Shown: positions 40,301 through 45,910, counted from the stretch's first letter. The stretch: DNA of 64,000 bases from Chrysaora quinquecirrha (GCA_014526335.1 JACTAT010000016.1:3593722-3657721), one strand, 5' to 3'. Notes: generated from the sequence alone by a model not told the origin. Program-made: numbers and translations.

Positions 40301-43300
40301 ATATAGTTTTGAAAATGGATATGCGAAAGATTATTTGTATTTTAAAATTTTAGTATTATTGATGTATCCTGTATTTCTTTTTAGTTTCATGTATTTCAAA
40401 CTTTAATTTGCGGCCTAAACTAGATAAGCGTTGCTTTTTTTAGGTCGTGTAGAATACGCATTTTTCTAGATTTTTAGATTCCTTGTACTTATATTAGATT
40501 TTTGTATTCTACAAATAAAAATGATGATGATGATGATGATGAACAAACATTAACAGCTCCGAAAGCACAATTTTTCAGTCTGGCGACTGCAGAAGTATAT
40601 CTCGAAACATTGCTAACGGTCTTGGCCAAGCGATCAAACATTATCAAACATTTGAGATTTGCTTGTAAAACACAATGTTTGATTGTTTTTCCAAATCGTA
40701 AAACATAGCTGGTGGGCAAATATTTTTAACTTGATACAAGCATAACTCTTTAGAGATTTTTCAAAAACATTGATGAGCGAATTCTACTTGATGAGCAAAG
40801 TTGTATGTGGCCAAACAGTCAAACATTGTTTGTAATAAGATCTCAGATGTTTGACCAATAATGTTTGATGGCTTGCCCAGGCCTAGGTTCAAAGATTAAG
40901 GTAAAGATGTTGCATTTATATAGCGCCCTAACTACAATTTAATATTCTAAGGCGTCTGACTACTCCCCTACTGAACCCCCTTAAAAATCTGGTCCATGAA
41001 ATGATTTAGCCAAGTCACATTTGGCCAGTCAGAAAAGAAAAAAGGGGACATATAAATTGAGTACTTAATTGAATAAGCTTTACCTGATACATAAGAACAA
41101 CAATGATAGGCAATTCTGCAAGTACTTTCAAGGACGCCGTTGCCTTTGAAATAGAATTCGACTGAAAAGAAAAACAAACATGAAAATTAATAAAACGAAA
41201 ATGTTATTCATGATCACCTCTTGAGAATGAACTAATTTTTTGTGCTTTTTGGCCATACTGATCTAAAAGGCCTCTTACAGACCATCCCATAAACAGTCAT
41301 CAACCAGGGGGGAACGTAACCACGTAACATGCATTTTTCACGGTTCTAAAGGGCATGTTTTGAGAAATTTTCCCAACACTGCAAGCCCAGTTTCTCCACA
41401 GAGCTCACTTTGCTTCGCCGTCCTCATAAGAGCCCCCGGGGTTTAGTTAATATATTTTGAGTACTGGGGACGTGTGGCCCAAAAGGGTATCGTTTTTCAT
41501 GATTTTGGTATAAACGTGGATTTTAACTTCCTGAAAACTGGTATAAATAAGGGTATTGATTTCTCAATAATCGGTATAAAATTATAGACAACGGTCTTAT
41601 TTTCGTTTGTTTTCACTTTTTCACTGCTTTCACCAAGTTTGATTCGAGCTGACATATTATATTACAATTTTGCATTTGTAGTAGTGTACAAGTTAATATT
41701 TAGGTATAATTATGGGTATACATTTTCAGGAATTTGGTATAAATATGGGTAGGCATTTTGTATCGTAGGCAGCACGTCCCTATCCGAAATTAAGTGACCC
41801 CCGGGTAAGGGCCTCATCTCACTAAATTCCTACGGGCCCCGAGCGTCTCTGTGGCGCTAAAAATATATTACACAGGTTTCGGCTATATGGAGGTTGAAGA
41901 CTAGGAAAATAATAAGGAATAAGGAATAAGGAATAAGGAACAAGGAACAAGGAATAAGGAACAAGGAATAAGGAATAAGGAATACGAAACAGAGGAACAG
42001 GGGATATCGTCATCAGAACTCACCTGTGCCTTTCCAGCGACATCTCCACCAGCAGATGGCGACGCAGGAACATTCCCACCATTATTCACACCTGACATGA
42101 CTCCCTGAACCGGATCCATTCCGTCAGGGGGGAGAATGCCATCTGGACCGACGGATGACACATCAAAATGCACTTTCTGTAATGAAAACTCCAAATTAAA
42201 AGATATATTTTTCTTTATATAACTGATATATTATTTGTCATGAACTCCGAATACAAAGGCAGATTTTTCCACATTTAGCATACCACAATTGATGGGATTT
42301 GAACTCAAGATTGCTTGATCACAGAATCAACAAAAACACTAAAAGCCAAATGGGAAGAGAGTCTTGGGCTGTATGACTTGAAGGGTTACTTGACAAACGC
42401 CGGTCAATACGGCTTGTACAGACCGATGAAGAACCAATCAGATTGCACCGTTGCCGGTCCGGACAGCCGTATTTTCGAACATCATATAGTAAATCGCTGT
42501 AACGTCGAGGACACAACGGGGGAGGAGGATGACACACGGGAGGAGCGCCCCCGTCGCTTACAACGATGTGGAAGTGAGGCTATATCGTTATTTCATTACT
42601 TCTAGATTTTTCTCTCATGTCTTAAAGACAGTTTGGTCCGTTATACATAGTTAGACATTATTGTGAAACCTTAATTAGATAATTTCATTAGATTATTGAA
42701 TATAGATTATGGGTTATCCACCAAGGAATATAGAATTTGTTAAAGGCTTTAAAAACATTGACTTTGACTAGCTAGTTGCCGGAAAACGCTTGCAAAATGT
42801 ACGTGGAAAGTCTTACCGCATTGTTTGCAAGATCTTTGTACATCCCCTTGACAAATAGAAGAAATGTTTGTATCTGAAAAAAAACAAACGAGATAAATAA
42901 TAACCAAAACCTTTATTAGCTGTTTATTCTATTTGAGCTTATTTAAAAGGGGACGTATTAAGATAGGGGCTTAATCGAGGATTTAGAGTATGCTACCTCC
43001 GTTTGCATCTGTGGTCGATATTGCTTGTGTAACTCAATGATTATTCGTAAGGCAACAAGCACATTCTCTTCATTCTCAATCTAAAATGCCAAGAAAAAGT
43101 TCCTTTAGAGTCTTAAAAAAATTCACAATTCTGTTTAGACTTATTACTTGAGTCCCAGTTATCGCTCATCAGACCGAGACTATTACCAAACCGAGGTCGC
43201 TCAAACTGGGATTCAGGTAATCAATCTAAATTCTATTGACAAAATTTGAAGCCCTCTTCTGAGGGTAACTATGTAATGTCACTAAGTATAGATAGAAGGA

Positions 43301-45910
43301 TAAATGAACAGCCTCTTATTACCTCAAGAATTGCAAACATCAGAGTTAGTATTGGCTACAAAGTGAAGAGATAAAACAGTTAGGGCATAGAATACCAGTA
43401 ATAAATGCAACAAAGATTCGAAACACAAAGTGACAATCTTAGGTAAGAAAAATGCTGGAAAAAGTCTGACCTTTACAAACGGTTTCATCTGCTCATTTGT
43501 TGGTATTCTGTGAAGTATTTCAAGGAGAAGTTTTCTTAGTTCCTAAAATAAAAAAAACAAAGTTACTTTGATCGTTAACAAGTTGTCACATTCTAACTTC
43601 ATTTTCATTCATTTTCATCCACTTTCTTTCTGTATATCATCTATGATATAATCTATGATGAAGATGGTTTAGTCAATAAGGACAGGTCAGAGTGACAAAC
43701 CATCTTTCAAAATTCGGGATAATCGAAAATATATAATCACAGCAAAAACCAGTTACAAAATCACAAGAGTAGCTTTTTAAGACTATTTTTCCAACAAAAA
43801 ATTCTCCTATTCTTCTATCTATACTAGAGTATTTGGGGTTTTAGAGTGATTTTGTGATAATTTCTGGAAGATATTTTTATCTTCGAATGGTCTGTGCAAA
43901 GAAAAACAGAATATTCGCTGAATAATGCTTTGGTAGTTTAACATTTTTGATGGACTGGATAATCAAAGTCTGGATAAACGAGGGGTTGGATAATCGAATA
44001 ACTACTGTACTTCTAAATTTGGCAATATTTCCTGTTGGGTCTTAGCTAGTATTCTTAATATATTCCTACAGCAAAATATGGCATCTAACTGTGTTTGTCA
44101 CACAAGGCAAACAGTGGGATAGATTATGGAATTATTCGACAAGCAGCATACCACAATAGATGGGATTCAAACATGGACTGTGTGACCAAAGACCCAATGA
44201 TGTTTCCAGTGACCTTTCAATGAAAATGCTCAGAAACTCTTCAAGTCACAAAGTCCAAGGCTCTCCACCCATTTGGCATTAGATTTTGTGTTTTGTCTGA
44301 GCCCTCTTCAGCTTTCAGCACCACACATATTGATATATATTTGTCATGAATAGATATCTCACTGGATAGAGATGGGTAGATAGATGCATTGTTACATTAC
44401 CTGTTCTGGAGTTTCTGAAATAAACTGAGGCTCACCTAAAATTGAAAGAAATTTTTAAAAATTTGTTCAAAATAATCTATAGTCATGTGAAGTTTTGCAT
44501 TGTCTAATGTAAAGAAATTTTTAAAAAACAAATACTTTTATTGCAATGACCAGCAGAAACATTTTCAGGCATACCAGGCATTTCAAGCTAGTATGCCTGA
44601 AAATGTTTCACTGTTTGTCCCAATTTTGAAGTTTTGCACTATTCAAAAATTATTCAAATATCATTATATGATACTTACTGTCCTGAAGTGTTTGAAGAAT
44701 CTTTGGAACAGAGTATTCCAAGAAGGCAGAATAGTGAGGAGATGTGACAATATTCTAAAAAACATTAACAAACATTTTAAAATTATCATTTTAGAACATA
44801 CCTTTATTATAGTTACTGTTTACTGTGCAAACGTTTTAACATAAAAAGTGCCAATAAGGATGATACGCAGTGATGACAATGATGACAATGAAGATGATGA
44901 TGATAATGATGGTTACTTATGATTGATCATGATGATGTTGCTAATGATAATAATGAAGATCATGATGAAGATGACAGCAAGAACAATCGTGATAGCAGTG
45001 ATAATGCTGTTGATAAAGATAACAAATACAATAATCATGATGATGGTTATGATGATGATGAAATGATGATGGTGATGACAAATATGACTGGGATGACCAG
45101 GGTGATTATGAAGAGAATTATGATGATTATTATGAATATGATGATATTTATGATGGTGATACTGATGATGACAACTATGATGATGATGATAATAATCCTT
45201 ACCATGATGATGCTGATGACGGTTATATGATTATGATTTTGATTATGAATGATGATGACAATAATGATAAAAAAATGTTAAAGATGATGATGATAATGAT
45301 GATGATAACGATGATGATAACGATGATGATAACGATGGGATAATAATAATTATTATGATCATGATCATGATGATCATTATGATGACAATGGATCACTTCA
45401 GTAGAACGCCAACAGCAAAAAAATTTTATAAAGCATCTAAAACTTAGTGAGCATTCAAAGTTCCCAATTCATAAAGGCTTTGACTGCAAAAATGAACTTG
45501 GTGAAACTTTTTACCTCACTTGGTCAAAGCCCTTATAAAATCGTAAACTTTGAGTGCTCTTAGAATCGATAATACAAGAAAAATGATTAGGAAAAGGCAA
45601 CCATTACAAGAAAAATGATTATAAAAAGGCAATAAAATTTGAGCTTTATTGTTCAACAGCTCAGCAGCAAATACCTCGAATCCTTCACTTATTGCTTGAG
45701 CTGCACCCAGTCTATTTTTAAAGGCTGCAAGAAAAGATGAATATCATTTCATGAGATACGTTTTCAATTCAAAACACAGTGTTTTTAAGAATGTGATTTT
45801 CAAATTGCAATAAAAATAAATTAGAACTACATACACTGAGTTTGATCCGCCAAAGTATTGGTGTACGTGTAATATGTATTGAAAAGACTTATGCTTTCTT
45901 GAGAAGACAT
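1092..45910 (-). CDS. TRRAP: TRRAP (transformation/transcription domain-associated protein), N-terminal part, 53 exons located
   Basis: TRRAP is a nuclear, non-catalytic PIKK-family scaffold. Its HEAT-repeat surface links sequence-specific activators to the SAGA and NuA4/TIP60 histone acetyltransferase complexes. The translated exons follow vertebrate TRRAP in order from the N-terminus, with near-identical landmarks such as RIPTNEQ, LRPLAYSTLADFVHHVR, MKEEKEILEHFAGV, LWRTLRN and RVLGKFGG. The 53 exons give about 1,516 codons. Splice sites are GT-AG and phases match at every junction except two, where an exon was not found (31719-32939 and 25088-27780). The chosen ATG opens a 76-nt first coding exon, MSSQESISLFNTYYTY. 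The gene continues beyond the left edge, so the later HEAT repeats, FAT and pseudokinase domains are absent here. Introns are loaded with mobile elements, and one holds a complete GPCR gene. The identification is very secure; individual splice sites are read by eye. Confidence 0.95.
1455..1690. mobile_element. MITE family D, diverged copy
   Basis: Recurrent AAACATTG, GCTTGTCAAACAAAATGTC and AAATGTTTGAAAAACAATG units. The left end reads GGGGCTCGGGCAAAAGGACC, a degraded version of the family terminus. No gene is inferred from the open frame here. Confidence 0.45.
2935..3163. mobile_element. Foldback MITE with long near-perfect arms
   Basis: Outer arms TAAATAGACGCTTCCGCAAA and TTTGCGGAAACGTCTATTTA are inverted. 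The inner arms GGAATTCTGGGAATAATTTC / GAAATTATTCCCAGAATTCC are also inverted around a short loop. The arms contain ATGGCCGCC / GCCGCCATCTT. No coding capacity. Confidence 0.75.
3755..4442. repeat. GTTA tetranucleotide array
   Basis: About 690 bp of GTTA/ATTA-type repeats, pure at the right end (about 4300-4430) and degenerate to the left. A longer-period duplication is visible (TTCATTTAGGTACTTAGTTA occurs at about 4006 and 4145). It lies within a TRRAP intron. Confidence 0.9.
5420..5605. mobile_element. MITE family D, diverged fragment
   Basis: Begins GGTCCTGGCCCAAACTATCG and contains ACAAGCAATGTTTGACCG and AAAATGTTTGATCG units. Confidence 0.45.
6325..6530. mobile_element. MITE family D, diverged copy
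   Basis: Left GGCTCCAACGATCAAACAAT, right GTTTGATCATCTATTGGCAA then AGGCC. It has interior GCTTGTCAAGCAAATC and AATGTTTGATC units. Confidence 0.55.
6790..6925. repeat. Dispersed repeat family E
   Basis: Contains CGCATCTGGGTATAAATTCC, GTCTGTTTCTGACGTTTATA and AAAACGTTTCCGCTG. The same order is found reversed at 25195-25310, 31870-32005 and 34085-34205, and a start of it is seen at the very right edge (63970). Probably an old SINE or MITE; ends unclear. Confidence 0.6.
7652..14271 (-). CDS. TRRAP: TRRAP coding exons, middle block
   Basis: Exons: 14179-14271, 13115-13240, 12946-13016, 12416-12519, 11631-11726, 10660-10687, 10131-10275, 9525-9610, 8847-8958, 7652-7825. Landmarks are FYKQQAWIIVK, TFQQALTGML, LPFMVGILRHFALVTVTQQ, IDSIADIMSHEDKDLCKIGE, FEYMIEKLCGCCYQRPWFAK, PLHWVLSHQPTF, FVMMDLTNEVS and VVSPNHTVRAQ. 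The 28-nt microexon at 10660 (GSFTFITQS) is fixed by phase on both sides. The Asn/Gln/Thr-rich stretch in the 13115 exon (around TATVNQQNN) is a local expansion relative to vertebrates. Confidence 0.93.
8256..8685. mobile_element. MITE with GGGGGTACTC ends and 9-bp flanking repeat
   Basis: The left arm (GGGGGTACTCTTATATC, ACGATAGGGGTGCTCAGGC) is inverted at the right (GCCTGAGCACCCCTATCGT, ATATATGAGTACCCCC). GAATTTAGC is repeated just outside both ends. The interior repeats TTTTTTTGGGTC about five times. A 9-bp duplication would fit Mutator-like elements; this is inference. Confidence 0.65.
8996..9242. mobile_element. MITE family A copy (CAC-T7 ends, TA target)
   Basis: Ends read CACTTTT...AAGTG next to TA. 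The interior has AGCAATTGGACTT, GCCCTCAAGAGTTGC and the CCCTAGTTGCTTATTGA arm. It is 247 bp and similar to the copies at 49544 and 60006. It lies directly upstream of the TRRAP exon 8847-8958. Confidence 0.7.
10305..10562. mobile_element. MITE family D copy
   Basis: Left GACCCTTGCCAAACGATTA, right TTTGATCGTTTGGACAGGGC. Same interior units. It lies between TRRAP exons 10131-10275 and 10660-10687. Confidence 0.6.
11010..11480. mobile_element. MITE family D, expanded copy
   Basis: Begins GGCCTTGGCCAAACGATCAA and ends GTTTGACCGTTTGGTCAGGG. The interior holds repeated CAAACATTG...GCTTGTCAAGCAA subunits, giving a 471-bp copy that looks internally duplicated. Overlapping open frames with similar peptides are by-products of the repeats. 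Confidence 0.6.
12535..12905. repeat. TTGATTTGATTCGA-type pentameric array
   Basis: Degenerate GATTT/GATTC/GATCT repeats about 370 bp long, ending about 40 bp from the TRRAP exon 12946-13016. Confidence 0.85.
15044..25087 (-). CDS. TRRAP: TRRAP coding exons flanking the GPCR-bearing intron
   Basis: Exons: 25031-25087, 24111-24198, 15902-15980, 15599-15688, 15044-15154. Landmarks are SHDLLYQEFLPLLPNLLQ, MKDLFVELCLTVPVRLS, LPYLPMLMDPLVSALNG, LRTLELCVDNLQPDFLYDH, ALWRTLRN and VAFRVLGKFGG. The intron between 24111 and 15980 is about 8.1 kb, the longest here. It contains a complete same-strand GPCR gene plus several MITEs. The exon at 15599 abuts a CATAAT/GAT-like microsatellite directly at its donor side. 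Confidence 0.93.
15196..15598. repeat. CATAAT/ATAATCA microsatellite
   Basis: Degenerate then pure CATAAT hexamers, ending with ATA trinucleotides. It fills the whole intron between TRRAP exons 15044-15154 and 15599-15688 and runs up to the donor of the latter. Confidence 0.85.
16079..16231. mobile_element. Short MITE family F (GGGGCAAATCACT ends)
   Basis: AGGGGCAAATCACTTTCC and GGAGTGATTTGCCCCT are inverted. The interior repeats ACAATAGGATTT. Related copies lie at 22727 and 23282. Confidence 0.65.
16232..16570. repeat. GATCATCAT microsatellite with internal duplication
   Basis: An ATC trinucleotide run (about 14 units, 16327-16368) is flanked by two copies of a segment containing ATCAGGATCAGAAGCTATCA (about 16246 and 16403). 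So a segment of about 155 bp has duplicated. Confidence 0.85.
17902..18260. mobile_element. MITE family B copy (CACG-T8 ends)
   Basis: Ends CACGTTTTTTTT...AAAAAACGTG, flanked by TA. The interior has GAGGCTGGAGTTCCTTA, TTACAGCAAATTCATAGAAA and TTTTCAGCCTCGAGTTCC. 359 bp, no coding capacity, TA target as in family A. Confidence 0.75.
18340..18640. repeat. Tandem repeat of about 90-160 bp
   Basis: TCTGATTTCGATAGGTCGCT and GAGCATTAGGCCATCCAATT occur in three successive units (starting about 18350, 18510 and 18565). TGGGGACTTATGTAATGAGT lies between and is also found near 27095 and 18745. Confidence 0.75.
18762..18852. mobile_element. MITE family A, short deletion copy
   Basis: A 91-bp element retaining both ends (CACTTTTTAATAAGCAAC and GGTTGCTTGTTAAAAAAAGTG) with almost no interior. 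It lies in the GPCR-bearing intron. Confidence 0.7.
19155..19534. mobile_element. MITE family B variant (CACGC ends)
   Basis: Ends CACGCTTTTTATTTGATAAA and GAAAGAAAGCGTG, flanked by TA. It shares its interior with 23550-23947 (TTCCTTATTTTTGGACCTCT, AAATGAATGGAACCGGCTT). Confidence 0.7.
20056..20984 (-). CDS. Class A (rhodopsin-like) GPCR nested in a TRRAP intron, one frameshift
   Basis: This is a single-exon seven-transmembrane receptor of the plasma membrane; its ligand is unknown. The first 224 codons (20310-20984) cover TM1 to TM6. Visible marks are the TM1 Asn (FGSNFVVI), the TM2 Asp (LAVADLL), DRA in place of DRY at the end of TM3 (SIDRALMLF), the TM4 Trp and a TM5 Pro. TM6 has CWGP. 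The frame then breaks at about 20310-20322 (a T5 run next to GGTATAATG). TM7 continues in another frame with the NPFIY motif and a Cys-rich tail to 20056. Restoring frame needs one extra base. The N-terminus is very short (about 10 residues). The gene is same-strand with TRRAP and inside its intron. It resembles the large orphan/aminergic-like receptor sets of cnidarians. Whether the frameshift is real or a sequence error cannot be told from here. Confidence 0.85.
21095..21102 (-). promoter_or_regulatory. Possible TATA box of the intronic GPCR
   Basis: An ATATATA stretch lies about 110 nt upstream of the GPCR ATG on the minus strand. It is a composition-prone motif in AT-rich DNA and the assignment is weak. 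Confidence 0.25.
22207..22465. mobile_element. MITE family A, right-truncated copy
   Basis: The left end CACTTTTTCTTAATAAGCAA is preceded by TA. The interior matches the full copy at 50019 (CAACTAGGGCTG, GCAACTAAGAAGTCAAACAA) and then fades near 22465. The right end is not found. Confidence 0.65.
22727..22856. mobile_element. Short MITE family F copy
   Basis: AGGGGCATTTCACTGCTGGA and TCCAAGGAACGAATTGCCCCT are inverted. The interior AAGAGATTCC / GGAATC units recur. The open frame across it is not a gene. Confidence 0.55.
23282..23417. mobile_element. Short MITE family F copy
   Basis: AGGGGCAATTCCTTCCTTGG and GATGAGAGAAATGCCCCTTGG ends. The interior shares GGGAATTCCTTTTGTTTTAA, the complement of the 22727 copy. 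Confidence 0.5.
23550..23947. mobile_element. MITE family B variant (CACGC ends)
   Basis: Ends CACGCTTATTTTATAAGGAA and TTCTTTATTAAAAAAAGCGTG are inverted repeats. 398 bp, the closest relative of the copy at 19155. It ends about 160 bp from the TRRAP exon 24111-24198. Confidence 0.7.
24545..24668. repeat. GC-rich inverted repeat, also at 42393-42492
   Basis: GTTCGAAAATACGGCTTTTC, CAATCTGATTGGTTCTTCG and CCGTACAAGCCGTATTGAAC are the reverse complement of the second copy. The ends are themselves inverted (AATACGGCT / AGCCGTATT), so this is a small foldback element. Confidence 0.6.
24814..24910. repeat. Inverted repeat hairpin
   Basis: ATTGAACGATTGCTTGGTCA and TGACCTCGCAATCGTTCAAT pair, as do the inner GCAGGAAAATATGC / ATATTTTCCAGC segments. 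Likely a small foldback element in the TRRAP intron between exons 24111-24198 and 25031-25087. Confidence 0.6.
25195..25310. repeat. Repeat family E copy (reverse)
   Basis: ATAAACAGCGGAAACATTTC, AACGTCAGAAACAGACCGAA and CTAAGGCGGAATTTATA, cut off by the family B MITE at 25311. Confidence 0.6.
25311..25860. mobile_element. MITE family B variant (CACGCAG ends, GCTTAT interior)
   Basis: Ends CACGCAGTTTTTTATAAAGC and GCTTATAAAAAAACTGCGTG, flanked by TA. 550 bp. It shares TTGCTTATTTTTGGACC and the TTGATCAATCCTTGCTTGC region with the copy at 35464. It lies against a family E fragment on its left. Confidence 0.75.
26212..26474. mobile_element. MITE family D copy (GGCCCTGGCCAAACGATC ends)
   Basis: Terminal inverted repeats GGCCCTGGCCAAACGATCAA and TGATCGTCTGGCCAGGGCC are flanked by TTA on both sides. 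A 3-bp TTA duplication is typical of PIF/Harbinger, which is the inferred superfamily. The interior is built of recurrent AAACATTG/CAATGTTT units. A second truncated copy abuts on the left (from about 26085). Confidence 0.65.
26560..26740. mobile_element. MITE family D, right half
   Basis: GCTTGTCAAGCAATGTTTTG units run up to a clear right end AATGTTTGATCGTTTGGCCA then GGGC. The left end is absent. Confidence 0.5.
27781..31718 (-). CDS. TRRAP: TRRAP coding exons, block after the variable linker
   Basis: Exons: 31605-31718, 30683-30766, 30211-30280, 30016-30076, 29078-29131, 28810-28848, 28576-28672, 27781-27875. Landmarks are VKTLVCGVKTITWGAGSCK, ALEALDVYQISVSPTGNG, MKEEKEILEHFAGV, FTMLNTATFKEVF, NSFLANPHTSATFATILV and NLYLKLFKLVFGSVSLFA. 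The 39-nt exon at 28810 encodes YLVDRIHSNYALQ. The block ends in phase 0 (ENEQMLK). The next exon found starts in phase 1, so a (3n+1)-nt exon covering the segment equivalent to vertebrate PHLHKIV through RSIGG was not located in 25088-27780. Confidence 0.92.
29578..29990. repeat. GAT trinucleotide array
   Basis: About 410 bp of GATGAT interrupted by TTACGACGACGATTATAATG, which occurs twice (about 29710 and 29866). It ends 26 nt from the TRRAP exon 30016-30076. Open frames of poly-His, Ile or Met here are artefacts. Confidence 0.9.
31298..31352. repeat. TGCACCCTTTTGAAAA tandem repeat
   Basis: Three units of about 16 bp directly follow a short hairpin (31268-31306). Confidence 0.7.
31870..32005. 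repeat. Repeat family E copy (reverse)
   Basis: ATAAACAGTGGAAACGTTTT, GAACGTCAGAAACAGACCGA, GGAATTTATACCCAGATGCG. Confidence 0.6.
32038..32372. mobile_element. Foldback element with arms of about 110 bp
   Basis: AAGGCCGGATTACACTAGCA at the left is matched by TGCTAGTGTAATCCGGCCTT at the right. Complementarity runs on through TTCACATTTTTTCTGTGATC, ACGAGAGAATATGACAGTGT and AACCCCTTACAAGTTGC to a central region of about 110 bp. No open frame. Confidence 0.8.
32378..32690. mobile_element. MITE family B copy, left end missing
   Basis: The interior and right end match 17902-18260 (GAGGCTGAAAGTTCCTTATA, TTTTCAGCCTCGAGTCCC, AAAAAACGTG then TA). The left end is replaced by the foldback element that finishes at 32372. 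Confidence 0.65.
32690..32922. mobile_element. MITE family D, diverged copy
   Basis: AAAACATTG, AAAATGTTTCGAAG and TATGTTTGATTATTTGGCCA then GGG at the right. The left end merges with the family B copy that ends at 32690. Confidence 0.45.
32940..38389 (-). CDS. TRRAP: TRRAP coding exons 11-17
   Basis: Exons: 38301-38389, 37735-37831, 36977-37045, 36206-36275, 35095-35321, 33916-33969, 32940-33031. Landmarks are EIYVDFTAAQIKTLSILAY, HLRKELLIAAKHILGTDLR, FDEDVLIGNGW, LRPLAYSTLADFVHHVR, MQRMSCK and GRDILMKMLEVFVRKFKTIA. The 227-nt exon at 35095 is the largest in the window and the best conserved. The last exon ends in phase 2 after AILEK plus TG (a Cys codon begun, as in the vertebrate protein). 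The next exon found (31605-31718) expects phase 1, so a (3n+2)-nt exon is missing between them. In vertebrates this is the variable Pro-rich linker. Confidence 0.93.
33110..33845. mobile_element. Large imperfect foldback element
   Basis: Inverted segments include TTTTTCAAAGAGGTCTGGG (33171) against CCCAGACCTCTTTGAAAAAG (33818), and GAGAGGTTGTGCAGCAAACG (33489) against AAACATTTGCTGCACAACCT (33709). GAATTCTCTCCTC and GAGGATTCCCTTC are also matched. It fills the intron next to the TRRAP exon 33916-33969. The outer limits are approximate. Confidence 0.55.
34085..34205. repeat. Repeat family E copy (reverse, diverged)
   Basis: GAAGCGAAAACACCTTGGG, ACGTTAAAAACAGATCGAGA, TTCATACCGAGATGCGGA. Confidence 0.5.
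34455..34640 (+). mobile_element. tRNA-derived SINE copy
   Basis: Pol III A box GTGGTCTAACCAAG and B box GAGGTTCGAGCTCC, followed by the shared body AGTTAACCTACTACTGATAT, CCTAGGGACTGGCGC and CACTTTTACCTTTC. The same body is at 38032-38213 and 61855-62035. Confidence 0.75.
34686..34800 (+). mobile_element. tRNA-like SINE head, second type
   Basis: A box GTGGCCGCGTAGTCAAGG and B box GGGTTCGAATCTC. The acceptor stem does not pair (GGAGGC against GGGACC), so it is not a working tRNA gene. It lies 50 bp past another SINE, with a shared GGCCTAGTACCTT leader in front of each. Confidence 0.6.
35464..35959. mobile_element. MITE family B variant (CACGCAG ends)
   Basis: Ends CACGCAGTTTTTTTATAAGC and CTTATTAAAAAAACTGCGTG, flanked by TA. 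496 bp, sister of 25311-25860. It lies between TRRAP exons 35095-35321 and 36206-36275. Confidence 0.75.
37488..37682 (+). other. Unrecognised GC-richer open frame of 64 codons
   Basis: MSSGSVSSLRARKTKAAKDP and on; basic, with no match I recognise. It follows a 370-bp stretch (about 37110-37480) with short repeats CAGTACGAAGTCAGTAC that could be a solo LTR-like leader. It lies in the TRRAP intron 37046-37734 antisense of the frame. It is probably a relic of a retroelement; weak. Confidence 0.25.
38032..38213 (+). mobile_element. tRNA-derived SINE copy
   Basis: A box GCATCATGGCCTAATCCAGC, B box GGGGTTCAAGTCCC, then AGCTAACCTACTACTGAGAT, CCTAGCGACTGGCGC and CACCTTTTCATCTTCACC. It sits about 90 nt from the TRRAP exon 38301-38389. 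Confidence 0.75.
38405..40543 (+). mobile_element. 5'-truncated LINE (non-LTR retrotransposon) with GAT-repeat tail
   Basis: The element lies in the TRRAP intron 38390-41083, antisense to the host gene. It contains the 3' part of a reverse transcriptase ORF, a 3' UTR with long A-rich runs (40230-40290) and a terminal ATG/GAT trinucleotide tail (about 40519-40543). The 5' start is uncertain; coding similarity is clear from about 38520. It sits within roughly 100 nt of the acceptor of the TRRAP exon 38301-38389. Clade is undetermined (jockey/CR1/L2-like by RT style). Confidence 0.85.
38480..40113 (+). pseudogene. LINE reverse transcriptase, C-terminal part, two frameshifts
   Basis: RT motifs appear in order: KPKKAAGHDGI, IFKKGDRSDPNNYRPISLLS, LQFGFREGHST, FLDLSKAFDTIDHEILL, then TGVPQGSVLGPILF and the catalytic FADD (39279-39290), followed by the thumb region to the stop at about 40113. 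The frame shifts by one base near 39091-39105 and again near the GGGG at 39981-39984. The endonuclease domain is missing because of 5' truncation. The copy is dead by truncation alone. Confidence 0.85.
40612..40885. mobile_element. MITE family D copy
   Basis: Left GGTCTTGGCCAAGCGATCAA, right AATGTTTGATGGCTTGCCCA then GGCC. It lies just past the LINE tail. Confidence 0.55.
41084..45910 (-). CDS. TRRAP: TRRAP coding exons 1-10
   Basis: Exons in gene order: 45835-45910 (ATG at 45908-45910), 45675-45724, 44679-44754, 44401-44435, 43471-43542, 43323-43355, 42997-43080, 42817-42873, 42024-42176, 41084-41161. Recognisable peptides are TSPHYSAFLEY, LRKLLLEILHRIPTNEQ, ENEENVLVALRIIIELHKQ and LKVLAELPIIVVLMYQ, which match the first HEAT repeats of TRRAP. 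The 153-nt exon at 42024 encodes a Gly/Pro/Ser-rich linker (around PPDGMDPVQG) that replaces a longer, differently composed linker in vertebrates. A GGAATAA heptamer array sits only about 30 nt past its donor. All phases agree. Confidence 0.93.
41440..41812. repeat. GGTATAAA-rich element
   Basis: It starts near ACTGGGGACGTGTGGCCC and ends near GCACGTCCCTATCCG (inverted GGGACGTG / CACGTCCC), with five GGTATAAA units inside. Weaker relatives lie at 13340-13560 (TTTGGTATAAGG) and 59575-59880. Confidence 0.45.
41908..41992. repeat. GGAATAA heptamer array
   Basis: About 11 tandem GGAATAA/GGAACAA units, beginning about 30 nt intronic of the TRRAP exon 42024-42176. Confidence 0.9.
42393..42492. repeat. 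GC-rich inverted repeat, second copy
   Basis: CGGTCAATACGGCTTGTACA at the left and GGACAGCCGTATTTTCGAAC at the right; GAACCAATCAGATTGCACCG inside. Opposite orientation to 24545-24668. Confidence 0.6.
44865..45395. repeat. GAT trinucleotide array
   Basis: About 530 bp of degenerate GATGAT/AATGAT repeats in TRRAP intron 2. Open frames across it are artefacts. Confidence 0.9.

Noticed and set aside
44919..45230. Asp/Met-rich open frame
   Set aside because: Translation of a GAT microsatellite; no family resemblance.
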